A DNA stretch of 64,000 nt, taken from contig CAXXXQ010000003.1 in the NCBI GenBank assembly GCA_963677355.2, forward strand, positions 248,001-312,000. The letters run 5' to 3'. The notes beneath the pieces were generated by a model. It saw only the letters and a program-made list of their open reading frames with translations. It had not been told where the DNA came from and did not search any database. The translations under genes and the position numbers were made by a program. This document shows, piece after piece, positions 1-8,143 of the stretch; positions within the stretch are counted from its first letter, which is position 1, and every line of letters starts with the position of its first letter. Source of the stretch: Thiomicrorhabdus sp963677355. Lineage in GTDB: Bacteria; Pseudomonadota; Gammaproteobacteria; Thiomicrospirales; Thiomicrospiraceae.

Positions 1-517
1 GTGCAATTGAATTAATTAACCCCACTTTCTGGCGGGCGCCATCTGTTGCTAGGCGTTGGAAATTTCCAAGTTTGGCATCCCATTTTAGAAAGTTCTCATT
101 GGCGAGCTGGAGCTGTTTTTGCGCATCATTCAATTGCTTCGTGAGTTCGTCGTGACTCATTACTTGCAGTGCATCGCTATCAATTAATTGATTCTGTTTT
201 TTCAGTTGTTGTAATGAATTGTTGATTTCTGCGGAGCGCTGTTCGATATTTTTGACTTGAGCGTTTAACTGTTTGCTTTCCTGTACGGCTTGATTGGCTA
301 TAGTGAGCCAGTTTTCCGCCTTATCCAATTGCAGGTTAAGCGCCGTTTTTTCTGCTTCATCAAGTTGAGACTGTTGGATGGCTTGGCTTAGCGCTTCCAA
401 ATCGGCAGAGAGCTCGGTGCCGTAAGCGGTTGATTTTTCACTATTGTCGATCGCCTGCACAAGCGGGCTGATACTCATAAAGTATAGAGCAAATAGAATC
501 GTCACTAGTCGGGTCAC
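1..517 (-). CDS. N-terminal part of an exported coiled-coil protein, probably MscK/KefA-type mechanosensitive channel (cut by window edge)
   Basis: About 172 residues of the N-terminus are visible and the gene runs off the left edge. It starts at GTG 517, preceded by an AAAGGAAA ribosome binding site. Residues 1-22 form a signal peptide ending in SPLVQA. The rest is a long, charged, helical stretch rich in Gln, Leu, Lys and Glu (QLDKAENWL, QLNDAQKQLQLANENF), as in the periplasmic coiled-coil 'MscS porin' region of KefA/MscK-type large mechanosensitive channels. The channel part is not in the window, so the family call is an inference; another periplasmic coiled-coil protein would look similar. 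It is divergent from the fcc genes. Confidence 0.55.
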   Translation of the reverse strand, partial: MTRLVTILFALYFMSISPLVQAIDNSEKSTAYGTELSADLEALSQAIQQSQLDEAEKTALNLQLDKAENWLTIANQAVQESKQLNAQVKNIEQRSAEINNSLQQLKKQNQLIDSDALQVMSHDELTKQLNDAQKQLQLANENFLKWDAKLGNFQRLATDGARQKVGLINSIA

Positions 518-886
518 AAGCGTTTCCTTTCAATGATGAAATAGATGATGGAATATGGATGTCATTCAACCTTTAATCTGCGGTTGAGTCAAGCATACCG
601 AACGTTCTGCAAATTTAAGCGGAGTCAGCTTGGTTCCCCCTTTGGATCGATGTTTGACCAGTATGCGTGTTTTATGCCTGATCGGGTAAATGACGATCGG
701 TACGAGGCTTACATTTTATGTTCAATCTGAAAGGCCTATAACCCTATATTCTGTGCGGTAACCCGTTAGGGTGAAGTTTACGTACCACATTCCAAAAAAT
801 ATCCGTATGAAAGCAGGCTAGCTGATAGCCATGAACCAAATTCTGTTTTAACTTAATAAGTGAAATTACATATCTGAGGTAGCAAC
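518..886. other. Divergent intergenic region (369 bp)
   Basis: This is the space between the leftward coiled-coil gene and rightward fccA. It must hold both promoters. I see a spaced inverted repeat ACCCTA (741-746) / TAGGGT (767-772) upstream of fccA that could be an operator, and no convincing gene. A 61-codon open frame inside it has no recognisable protein character. Confidence 0.4.
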
Positions 887-1312
887 ATGTTTTTCCTTAC
901 TCATAACAAGTATATATGGCCCTTGGCCGCCACTTTGCCCTTGGTTTTATTGGGCGGATGTTTGGGCTCTTCATCCGATGACCCGGAAAGTACCGACTCG
1001 GGAATTCATTTCGATATTTCTTCGGTTGATTATGCAGCCATTACGGTAGATGAAAGCGAATTAGCCGCTGGTGCCCGTTTATTGTCTTCTCAATGTGCTC
1101 AATGTCATGGTACTTATGGGGTTGCCGTCGCTGAGTGGCCGGATTTATGGGGCTCAGGTAATCAGATTGGCTATTGGATGAAGGAATATCAAGATGCAAA
1201 TACCTATAGCGACAATGTCATGCATTTGCACGCCTTGGCTTATACCGATGATGAAGTGAACTTGTTGAAAAGCTATTTTGCGAAAGTTGACTATGCGGCA
1301 GGGGGAGAATAG
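887..1312 (+). CDS. fccA: Flavocytochrome c sulfide dehydrogenase, cytochrome c subunit (lipoprotein)
   Basis: A 141-residue exported monohaem cytochrome c that would accept electrons from the flavin subunit FccB during oxidation of sulfide to sulfur. The N-terminus has a basic/hydrophobic signal sequence with a lipobox (VLLGGC), so the mature protein is probably lipid-anchored on the periplasmic side. One haem motif, CAQCH, is visible; the Met in NVMHLHA is the likely distal ligand. The preceding bases contain a GAGG ribosome binding site. The next gene begins at or next to this stop codon and encodes FccB, which fixes the assignment. Some FccA proteins are dihaem; this one has a single CxxCH. 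Confidence 0.85.
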   Translation: MFFLTHNKYIWPLAATLPLVLLGGCLGSSSDDPESTDSGIHFDISSVDYAAITVDESELAAGARLLSSQCAQCHGTYGVAVAEWPDLWGSGNQIGYWMKEYQDANTYSDNVMHLHALAYTDDEVNLLKSYFAKVDYAAGGE

Positions 1313-1314
1313 TG

Positions 1315-2646
1315 ATGAAAAGTTCAACGGTAGATATTGATGTTCGTCAGGAACTTTGGTCTCGTCGTCAGTTTTTACGAGGCGGAGTGGGTTTACTGGC
1401 CGGGTTGACGGCAATGGGTAGTTTACCGACGTTCGCTGCAGATGTGCCGCATATTGTCGTTGTAGGAGGTGGTTTTGGTGGCGCGACTGCCGCCAAGTAT
1501 CTGAAAATTTGGGGTAAAGATACGGTTAATGTCACGCTTATTGAGCCTAATAGTATTTATACCTCGCCGATTCTGAGTGGAATGGTGGTCACCAATCAGT
1601 TAGAGATTGACCGTTTGGAATTCGGTTATGATCGCCTGCGTGATATACACGGCGTTAATATTGTTCAAGATCGTGTTTCAGCTGTGGATTCATCTCTTAA
1701 AACAGTTTCCTTACAAGGGGGGACGACGCTTAATTATGACAGGCTGATTCTCTCTCCGGGGATCGATTTTGTTGACGTTGAAGGTTGGGATGCCAGCAAA
1801 CTACCTCATGCTTGGAGTGGCCGCGAACAACTGGAAATTATTAAGGATCAGTTGGCAAATTTCCCTGAGAATGGCACTTTTGTGATTAAAGTTCCGAAGC
1901 TTCCATATCGATGCCCTCCAGGGCCATATGAGAGAGCAAGTACGGTGGCTGATTACTTGAGAATCAATAATAAAAATGCTCGTGTTGTGGTGCTTGATGC
2001 TCAAGCGGATATCTCGATTGAAGGGGAGATGTTCCACGGTCTTTATAATGATTTCAGTGTTGAATATCGTAGTAATATCGAAGTCGTCAGTGTCAACTCG
2101 GGGGCGGAAGATGGTTCCGGTCGCTCAATTACTTTTGTTGAACTGGATAGTGAAGGTGTGCCGGGGGCGGAAGAAACCATTGAAGCCGATATTATTAATT
2201 TGATACCGGATCATAAGGCTGGAGCGTTGATTTTCCAAGCTGGCTTGGTGGCTGACCCTGCTGTCGATAGATGGGCTCCGATCAACCCGTTAACTTATGA
2301 ATCAACGATTGCAGGTAAAGAGTTTATCCATGTCATTGGCGATTCACAGGCAACGGCTCAGGTTAAAGGGGGGCAAACGGCCAACTCTCAGGCCAAGATT
2401 TGTGCGGATGCTATTTTAAGGATAATGGCCGGTGACGAACCTTATGGCTTACCGATTACCACGATTGGTTGCTCGGCACCGGTAACGCAAACAAAAATCA
2501 ATTTCGCCGGAAAAGCGTGGCGCTATAACCCTGAAACCTTACAGATGGAGGTAAGTGCTGGAAACACCGCTGACGAACCTTCAGAAGCACATTTCGAAGC
2601 CATGTTGAAATGGGCGAATAATTTGTTTGCCGATACCTTTGGTTAA
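1315..2646 (+). CDS. fccB: Flavocytochrome c sulfide dehydrogenase, flavin subunit
   Basis: FAD-containing catalytic subunit that oxidises sulfide in the periplasm and passes electrons to FccA. A twin-arginine signal is visible (SRRQFLRGG), followed by the FAD-binding glycine motif VVGGGFGG. The two redox-active cysteines of the FccB family are both present, in PYRCPPG (about residue 200) and TTIGCSAP (about residue 386). ATG 1315 has a GGGGGAG ribosome binding site seven bases upstream. A GTG three bases earlier, overlapping the fccA stop, is the alternative start. Length (about 443 residues) is normal. It is translationally coupled to fccA and followed by a strong terminator, so the operon is just fccAB. 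Confidence 0.9.
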   Translation: MKSSTVDIDVRQELWSRRQFLRGGVGLLAGLTAMGSLPTFAADVPHIVVVGGGFGGATAAKYLKIWGKDTVNVTLIEPNSIYTSPILSGMVVTNQLEIDRLEFGYDRLRDIHGVNIVQDRVSAVDSSLKTVSLQGGTTLNYDRLILSPGIDFVDVEGWDASKLPHAWSGREQLEIIKDQLANFPENGTFVIKVPKLPYRCPPGPYERASTVADYLRINNKNARVVVLDAQADISIEGEMFHGLYNDFSVEYRSNIEVVSVNSGAEDGSGRSITFVELDSEGVPGAEETIEADIINLIPDHKAGALIFQAGLVADPAVDRWAPINPLTYESTIAGKEFIHVIGDSQATAQVKGGQTANSQAKICADAILRIMAGDEPYGLPITTIGCSAPVTQTKINFAGKAWRYNPETLQMEVSAGNTADEPSEAHFEAMLKWANNLFADTFG

Positions 2647-2688
2647 AATTTTATCGAGTGACTTAAAATTTTAAGAAAAAATGTGAAT

Positions 2689-2725
2689 AAACCGCCTGTT
2701 TCTCGCGAGGAACAGGCGGTTTTTA
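2689..2725 (+). terminator. Rho-independent terminator of fccAB
   Basis: An 11-bp perfect stem (2690-2700 with 2711-2721, AACCGCCTGTT / AACAGGCGGTT) around a 10-base loop, followed by a T run. It lies 44 bp after the fccB stop. Confidence 0.9.
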
Positions 2726-2780
2726 TGTTTTTCGAGGCTTTTCGAGTTCTTCAAAACTGTTGTTTTTTATTAGATGAATT

Positions 2781-3281
2781 TTAGATCAACAGGTCTTCAA
2801 AAAAGAAAGCAACCAGTTCATGCCGGCCGGAAATGCCGGCTTTTTTGTATAAGTTAGACGCTTGCTGGCGCACCGTTTTTTCTTTGGTTTCGCGAACCGC
2901 AGCAATTTCTTCCAGACTCAGCCCTTTTAAAAGCAGTAGCGCGACTTCTTTTTCACTTTGGGTAAATTTCCATTCGGTAAATTGAGCCTGAATAATTTTA
3001 GAGAACTCTCCCATTAACTTTTTAAGTTGTTGTTCAGCATTACTTAAAGCGTGTCGTGCTTCATTCAAATTAAGTAAGGTTTCTTTAAGCGCTTTTTTCT
3101 GTCGCCAGTTGGCGTACAGTAGGATGCCGAAGGCAAGGAAACTGATAATCCCGATTGCCATTTCAACCACAATATGGGCGTTAAAGCCTCCCATATCTTC
3201 CCAGTCTAAAATGATATCGACAAAAGAGATTGTGAAGAGTAAGACAAAGATAAATAAGCTAAAGCGAATCATGTTGTTCAT
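2781..3281 (-). CDS. Membrane-anchored LuxR-type (GerE-like HTH) transcriptional regulator
   Basis: A protein of about 166 residues starting at MNNMIRF. Two N-terminal transmembrane helices (roughly residues 4-22 and 38-58) are followed by a short coiled coil (LNEARHALSNAEQQLKKL) and a C-terminal LuxR/GerE-type helix-turn-helix. Typical HTH elements are TQSEKEVALLLLKGLSLEEIA and the KTVRQQASNLYKKAGISGRHELVAF recognition-helix region. The domain order suggests a membrane-tethered DNA-binding regulator. Targets are unknown; it converges on fccAB. The frame is open for 31 more codons upstream, but that part looks non-coding. The ribosome binding site at 3281 is weak, so the start is uncertain. 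Confidence 0.75.
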   Translation of the reverse strand: MNNMIRFSLFIFVLLFTISFVDIILDWEDMGGFNAHIVVEMAIGIISFLAFGILLYANWRQKKALKETLLNLNEARHALSNAEQQLKKLMGEFSKIIQAQFTEWKFTQSEKEVALLLLKGLSLEEIAAVRETKEKTVRQQASNLYKKAGISGRHELVAFFFEDLLI

Positions 3282-3398
3282 AGGGCGTCTCGAATAGAAT
3301 AGTTTTGATCGCGATATTCTACTCCATCTGGTTGTGCCTAACATTAGCCAGATGGGATAACGTATAATTCTCAATAATATTTCAATAGATCAAAGTCC

Positions 3399-4616
3399 AT
3401 GAAAGTTTTATTAGGTGTTACCGGTGGCATTGCCGCTTACAAATCGTTGGAGTTGACCCGCTTATTTATCAAAGCCGGACATGAAGTTCAGGTGGTGATG
3501 ACAGAGGGCGCCAAAGAGTTTATTCAACCACTCTCCTTTCAGGCGTTATCGGGCAAACCGGTCAGGGATAGTTTGTTCGATGCCAATCAAGAGGCAGGTA
3601 TGGGGCATATCGAATTGGCTCGTTGGGCTGATGTGATAGTGATTGCGCCGGCCTCGGCAGAAACCCTGGCCAAGTTACGTATGGGGCGAGCGGACGATCT
3701 GTTGACAACGCTGGTTTTAGCGACCGACCGACCGATTTTGGTTGCACCGGCTATGAACCGCCTGATGTGGGCTAATCAGGCGACGCAGGAAAATGTTACC
3801 CTTCTTAAACAGAGAGGTTGGCAGCTATTGCAACCGGGATCGGGTGAGCAGGCCTGCGGTGAAATCGGAGAAGGGCGCATGCCTGAACCCGAAGCCATCT
3901 TTGCTGCGGCGATCGAACTTAACGATGCTCAGCGACAACTGCATGAGAAACAAGCCGCATTAAACGCTTTTTGGCAGGGAAAATCGCTATTGATTAGCGC
4001 CGGGCCGACTTATGAAGATATTGATCCGGTGCGTTTTATTGGTAATCGCAGTTCCGGCAAGATGGGCTTTGCCATTGCCGAAGTGGCTGCGATTGCCGGT
4101 GCCAAAGTCACTTTGGTGGCCGGTCCGGTCTCACTAAAAAGCAGCGAGGGTATCGAACGTATCGATGTTCGTTCCGCCCGCCAGATGTTTGAGGCAGTTC
4201 AAGCCGAATATTCTGCGGCGGATTGTTTTATCAGTGCTGCTGCGGTAGCCGATTATCGTATTGCCGAACCGGCGGTTCAGAAAATGAAAAAAACGGATGA
4301 GCAAGATGCTCTTACCTTAAATTTGGTGAAAAACCCGGATATTGTCGCTTGGGTGGCGGAGCAGCAAAACCGCCCCTACACCGTTGGCTTTGCCGCTGAA
4401 ACGCAAGATGTATTGGCATATGCCAAAGGTAAATTAACGCGTAAAAAATTGGATATGATCTGCGCCAACCAAGTCGGTGAAAATCTGGGGTTTGAAACCG
4501 CAGAAAATGCTTTGACGCTGATGACCGCAACCCAAGAAAAAACCTTGCCTCTGTCTTCCAAACAAATGCAGGCGATAGAGTTGCTTGCCTTCATTGCCGA
4601 GCAGAACGCATTTTAA
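3399..4616 (+). CDS. coaBC: Bifunctional phosphopantothenoylcysteine decarboxylase / phosphopantothenate-cysteine ligase
   Basis: Two consecutive steps of coenzyme A synthesis in one cytosolic protein of 405 residues. The N-terminal CoaC half shows the flavin-binding GGIAAYKS, the catalytic-His segment GHIELARWAD, the PAMN motif (APAMNRLMW) and the ACGEIGEGRM substrate clamp. The C-terminal CoaB half shows GPTYEDIDPVRFIGNRSSGKMG and AAVADYR. In many gammaproteobacteria coaBC (dfp) directly precedes dut. Here dut is 3 kb downstream with two opposite-strand genes between them, suggesting an insertion or rearrangement. Confidence 0.95.
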   Translation: MKVLLGVTGGIAAYKSLELTRLFIKAGHEVQVVMTEGAKEFIQPLSFQALSGKPVRDSLFDANQEAGMGHIELARWADVIVIAPASAETLAKLRMGRADDLLTTLVLATDRPILVAPAMNRLMWANQATQENVTLLKQRGWQLLQPGSGEQACGEIGEGRMPEPEAIFAAAIELNDAQRQLHEKQAALNAFWQGKSLLISAGPTYEDIDPVRFIGNRSSGKMGFAIAEVAAIAGAKVTLVAGPVSLKSSEGIERIDVRSARQMFEAVQAEYSAADCFISAAAVADYRIAEPAVQKMKKTDEQDALTLNLVKNPDIVAWVAEQQNRPYTVGFAAETQDVLAYAKGKLTRKKLDMICANQVGENLGFETAENALTLMTATQEKTLPLSSKQMQAIELLAFIAEQNAF

Positions 4617-4621
4617 GTCAA

Positions 4622-5995
4622 TCAGCATTCCACCCAGGTAACCGCCAAGCCTCCCAGTGAGGTTTCTTTGTATTTATGGGACATTTCGTCGCCGGTTTTT
4701 TTCATTGCGGCAATGCAACTGTCCAGCGGCATCATGTGTTCGCCCGATTCGCGTAAAGCGATGGACGCTGAGGTATGAGCTTTTAGTGCACCGAAACCGT
4801 TACGCTCGATACAGGGAACCTGAACCAAGCCCTTAACTGGATCGCAAGTCATGCCTAAGTGATGCTCAAGCGCCATCTCTGCCGCTTGTTCAACTTGTTC
4901 CGGAATGCCGCCTTTGGCCGCACACAAACCGGCTGCGGCCATAGCTGAAGCGGAACCGACCTCTCCCTGGCAGCCGACTTCGGCACCGGAAATGGAGCTG
5001 CGGTGTTTGATCAAGCCTCCAATCGCCGCCGCGGTCAACAGGAAGGTTTTGACCTGTTCTAAAGTCCCGTTTTCGTGGTGAACAAAATAGTAGAGTACCG
5101 CCGGTACTACGCCGGCTGCGCCGTTGGTCGGCGCGGTCACCACCATATGACCGGCCGCGTTTTCTTCATTGACCGCCATGGCATAGGTACATAACCAGTC
5201 GTTGACGTTAGAGTACTGTTCTTTGCTTAACTGCTGAAATAAGTTTTTAGCGCGGCGTTTGACGTTTAAACCGCCGGGCAGAATACCTTCCGCTTGCAAA
5301 CCGTTTTCCACACATTTCTGCATGGCATTCCAGATAGAGTCTAATTGAGCGTCTATTTGTTGGTTGGAAAGATGTTCACATTCATTGATGCGTTTCATTT
5401 CGGCAATGCTTTTCTGGTTTTGATTGGCCATTTGCAGCATCGATTCGGCCGAATTGAAAGGGTAGGGGAAGCTTTTTGCAGGTTCGCCCTTGATTGGTGC
5501 CTCGATGGAATCAATATCTGCCAAAGTCGAAATGAAGCCGCCGCCGATGGAAAAATAGATCTCGGAATGGATGACTTTTTTGTCGTCATCCAACGCTTCC
5601 ATGACCATGCCGTTCGGGTGCTGGAACAAGGGCTCGCCGTAATCGAAGATAATATCTCTGTCGAAGTTGAAGAAAACCGCCGGCGATAAACTTTTTATCT
5701 GTGAAGGCTGTTTGAGTTGTTCCAATAAGGCTGGAATGTCGGTTTCGGTCAAGTTCTGCGGCTGGTAGCCGTGAATGCCCAATAAAACGGCGCTATCGGT
5801 TGCGTGGCCTTTGCCGGTAAAAGCCAATGAGCCTTTCAATGTACATTTAATCCGCGAGATTTTTTGTCCCGGATTCTGTTCAAGGAACTGCTTTACGGCA
5901 GCAATGTAGTTTTCTGCCGCAATCATTGGCCCCATGGTGTGAGAGCTGGAAGGCCCAACGCCAATTTTGAAGATATCGAACGCACTGATAAACAT
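4622..5995 (-). CDS. sdaA: L-serine ammonia-lyase (single-chain, Fe-S type)
   Basis: Converts L-serine to pyruvate and ammonia. The start MFISAFDIFKIGVGPSSSHT is the canonical family opening and the length (457) matches one-chain bacterial enzymes. Cysteines expected to bind the oxygen-sensitive [4Fe-4S] cluster are in VGCQGEVGSASAM, TCDPVKG and QVPCIERNG. It reads leftward and converges on coaBC with only five bases between the stops. The AGCS symporter gene lies upstream on the same strand, but a terminator separates them, so sdaA probably has its own promoter while sharing a role in small amino-acid use. Confidence 0.92.
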   Translation of the reverse strand: MFISAFDIFKIGVGPSSSHTMGPMIAAENYIAAVKQFLEQNPGQKISRIKCTLKGSLAFTGKGHATDSAVLLGIHGYQPQNLTETDIPALLEQLKQPSQIKSLSPAVFFNFDRDIIFDYGEPLFQHPNGMVMEALDDDKKVIHSEIYFSIGGGFISTLADIDSIEAPIKGEPAKSFPYPFNSAESMLQMANQNQKSIAEMKRINECEHLSNQQIDAQLDSIWNAMQKCVENGLQAEGILPGGLNVKRRAKNLFQQLSKEQYSNVNDWLCTYAMAVNEENAAGHMVVTAPTNGAAGVVPAVLYYFVHHENGTLEQVKTFLLTAAAIGGLIKHRSSISGAEVGCQGEVGSASAMAAAGLCAAKGGIPEQVEQAAEMALEHHLGMTCDPVKGLVQVPCIERNGFGALKAHTSASIALRESGEHMMPLDSCIAAMKKTGDEMSHKYKETSLGGLAVTWVEC

Positions 5996-6085
5996 AATAA
6001 AACTGACCGGTTTACTGTGGAATTAACTCAATAGTACCTGTGCCGACTAGATTAAAAAACAACAAACTTTTATGTTTTTCATAAA

Positions 6086-6112
6086 CAAAAAAGCCCGACG
6101 TTTGGATCGGGC
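6086..6112 (-). terminator. Rho-independent terminator of the AGCS symporter gene
   Basis: Read on the minus strand: a GCCCGA / TCGGGC stem (6107-6112 with 6093-6098) followed by a run of six Ts. It lies 40 bp after the symporter stop and before sdaA. Confidence 0.85.
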
Positions 6113-6151
6113 CTGAATTAAAAGTGCTGTGATTGCTTTAGGCCAGCGGGG

Positions 6152-7492
6152 TTATTTCATGTCGTCATTGGTCAGTTTAATAATGACCGGCGCCAAGACC
6201 AATAGCGCAATCAGGTTTGGAATCGCCATTAAGGCATTCAGCACATCAGCCAAAATCAGTACGGTATTAAAATAATCCGATAGGGCGGCACCGGCAAAGA
6301 TGGCTAATATCCATATTACGCGGTAGCCGGTAATGATTTTGGTACCGGCGATGTATTCGGCACAACGCTCCCCGTAATAACTCCAGCCTATCAAGGTGGT
6401 GAATGCGAAGATCGCCAAGCCGACCGCAACGAAAATGGCTCCGAAGTCGGAATCCAGTCCGGTGCTGAAAGCGAGAGCGGTTAACGGCGAGCCGGTTTCT
6501 CCGCTGGTCCAAACGCCGGTGACCATGATGACCAAAGCGGTCATGGTGCAGAGAATAATGGTGTCGATAAAGGTACCCAGCATGGCGATATGTCCCTGAT
6601 GTACCGGATCATTAGTTTTGGCGGCGGCATGAGCAATCGGTGCGGTACCTAACCCCGCTTCATTGGAGAAAACGCCGCGGGCGACACCGAATTGAATGGC
6701 GAGAATGATGCTGGCTCCGGCAAATCCTCCGGCAGCGGCACTACCGGTAAAGGCACTGCTGATAATGGTGCTGATGGCCGTAGGAATGGCGTCTGCATGT
6801 ACAAAAAGAATGTAGAGTGAAAAAGCGATATATAAAGCCGCCATTAGCGGCACCAATGAACTTGCAGTGTTGGCAATACGTTGTACACCGCCGAACAGCA
6901 CCAGTCCGACCAATACCATCAAGATCACGCCAGTGATCTGGTTGCTAAGACCGAACGCTTCTTCCATCGCACCGGCGACGGCATTGGCTTGAACCATGTT
7001 ACCGATCCCGAAGGCGGCGATGGTGCCGAACAGGGCGAAGGCAAAGGCCAATGGCTTCCACTTTTCACCCATACCGTTTTTGATGTAATACATCGGTCCG
7101 CCTACGTGACGACCGTCTTCATCCACTTCACGGTAGTTTACCGCGAGTACCGCTTCGCTGTATTTGGTGGCCATACCGACCAGAGCGGTAATCCACATCC
7201 AGAAGATCGCTCCCGGCCCACCGATAAAAAGTGCGGCGGCCACCCCGGCGATATTCCCGGTTCCCACTGTGGCGGCCATGGCGGTCATCAAGGCTCCAAA
7301 AGGCGTGATGTCACCTTCTTCTTGTGATTTTCGCCCTCTCCACATGAGGCTAAATGCATAAAACAGGTTTCGCAAAGGCAGGAATTTGAGGCGGATGGTT
7401 AAATAGACACCGGTTCCCAGTAGCAGGATTAACATAACCGGTCCCCAAGCCCAGCTGCTTGCCGAAGATAAAAAAGCGTTGATTGTTTCCAT
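6152..7492 (-). CDS. Alanine/glycine:cation (Na+) symporter, AGCS family
   Basis: A 446-residue inner-membrane carrier with about ten hydrophobic helices. Family signatures are visible: TVGTGNIAGVAAALFIGGPGAIFWMW near residue 75-100, GATKY-like MATKYSEAVLAV, and FGVARGVFSNEAGLGTAPIAHAAA near residue 270. The likely substrate is alanine, glycine or serine, imported with Na+. The sdaA gene immediately downstream fits a serine or small amino-acid role, but substrate cannot be read from sequence. I looked for a glycine riboswitch in the 170-bp leader and found none. Confidence 0.9.
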   Translation of the reverse strand: METINAFLSSASSWAWGPVMLILLLGTGVYLTIRLKFLPLRNLFYAFSLMWRGRKSQEEGDITPFGALMTAMAATVGTGNIAGVAAALFIGGPGAIFWMWITALVGMATKYSEAVLAVNYREVDEDGRHVGGPMYYIKNGMGEKWKPLAFAFALFGTIAAFGIGNMVQANAVAGAMEEAFGLSNQITGVILMVLVGLVLFGGVQRIANTASSLVPLMAALYIAFSLYILFVHADAIPTAISTIISSAFTGSAAAGGFAGASIILAIQFGVARGVFSNEAGLGTAPIAHAAAKTNDPVHQGHIAMLGTFIDTIILCTMTALVIMVTGVWTSGETGSPLTALAFSTGLDSDFGAIFVAVGLAIFAFTTLIGWSYYGERCAEYIAGTKIITGYRVIWILAIFAGAALSDYFNTVLILADVLNALMAIPNLIALLVLAPVIIKLTNDDMK

Positions 7493-7669
7493 AAGACCCT
7501 CTGGTTTTCCTGTTTTATTAGTAACTTACCTAGCTTTTTAAGTAATGTCGAGAAAAACTGTCGGATTTGGCGGTTGAAAGCCTGTTTTAGCGCTTGGCAG
7601 CGATTTGAGCTGGGTAGGAAGAGTTGATTTGTGTAGAATATCTGCCGTTAATCTAGTTGAGGAAAAGTG

Positions 7670-8131
7670 ATGACCGTTCAAGTTGAATACAAAATATTAG
7701 ACCCGCGTTTGGGCAATGAAATCGAAATGCCGCACTATGGCACAAAAGGGTCGGCAGGATTGGATCTGAGAGCTTGTATCGATGAAGAGATGGTGATCGA
7801 ACCGGGTCAAACGGTCTTGATTCCGACCGGGATGGCGATCCATCTTGACGATCCTGGACTGGCGGCGATGTTGTTGCCGCGTTCCGGTTTAGGTCATAAG
7901 CACGGTATAGTGTTGGGTAATCTGGTCGGCTTGATTGATTCCGATTATCAAGGGCCGTTGATGGTTTCGTGCTGGAATCGAGGTGATACGCCATATAAGG
8001 TGGAAGTGGGCGAACGTATTGCGCAGATGGTGATTGTTCCGGTTTTGCAACCGGTGTTTACTCAAGTCAATGAATTTGGCGATGCGACTGAACGTGGTGT
8101 TGGCGGTTTCGGTTCAACCGGAAGCAAATAA
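7670..8131 (+). CDS. dut: Deoxyuridine 5'-triphosphate nucleotidohydrolase (dUTPase)
   Basis: Hydrolyses dUTP to dUMP and pyrophosphate, keeping uracil out of DNA and feeding thymidylate synthesis. All five trimeric-dUTPase motifs can be followed: GSAGLDLRA, PRSGLGHKHG, GLIDSDYQGPL (catalytic Asp), GERIAQMV and the C-terminal RGVGGFGSTG loop. Length 153 is normal. ATG 7670 sits seven bases after GAGG; a GTG three bases earlier is also possible. Confidence 0.95.
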   Translation: MTVQVEYKILDPRLGNEIEMPHYGTKGSAGLDLRACIDEEMVIEPGQTVLIPTGMAIHLDDPGLAAMLLPRSGLGHKHGIVLGNLVGLIDSDYQGPLMVSCWNRGDTPYKVEVGERIAQMVIVPVLQPVFTQVNEFGDATERGVGGFGSTGSK

Positions 8132-8143
8132 GTCAGAACGCGG

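Noticed and set aside
545..730. 61-codon open frame upstream of fccA
   Set aside because: No ribosome binding site, no recognisable protein features, and it occupies the divergent promoter region.
7493..7669. Glycine riboswitch upstream of the AGCS symporter
   Set aside because: Such switches are common before this family, but the leader lacks the conserved GGAGAG / CCGAAGG-type core elements.
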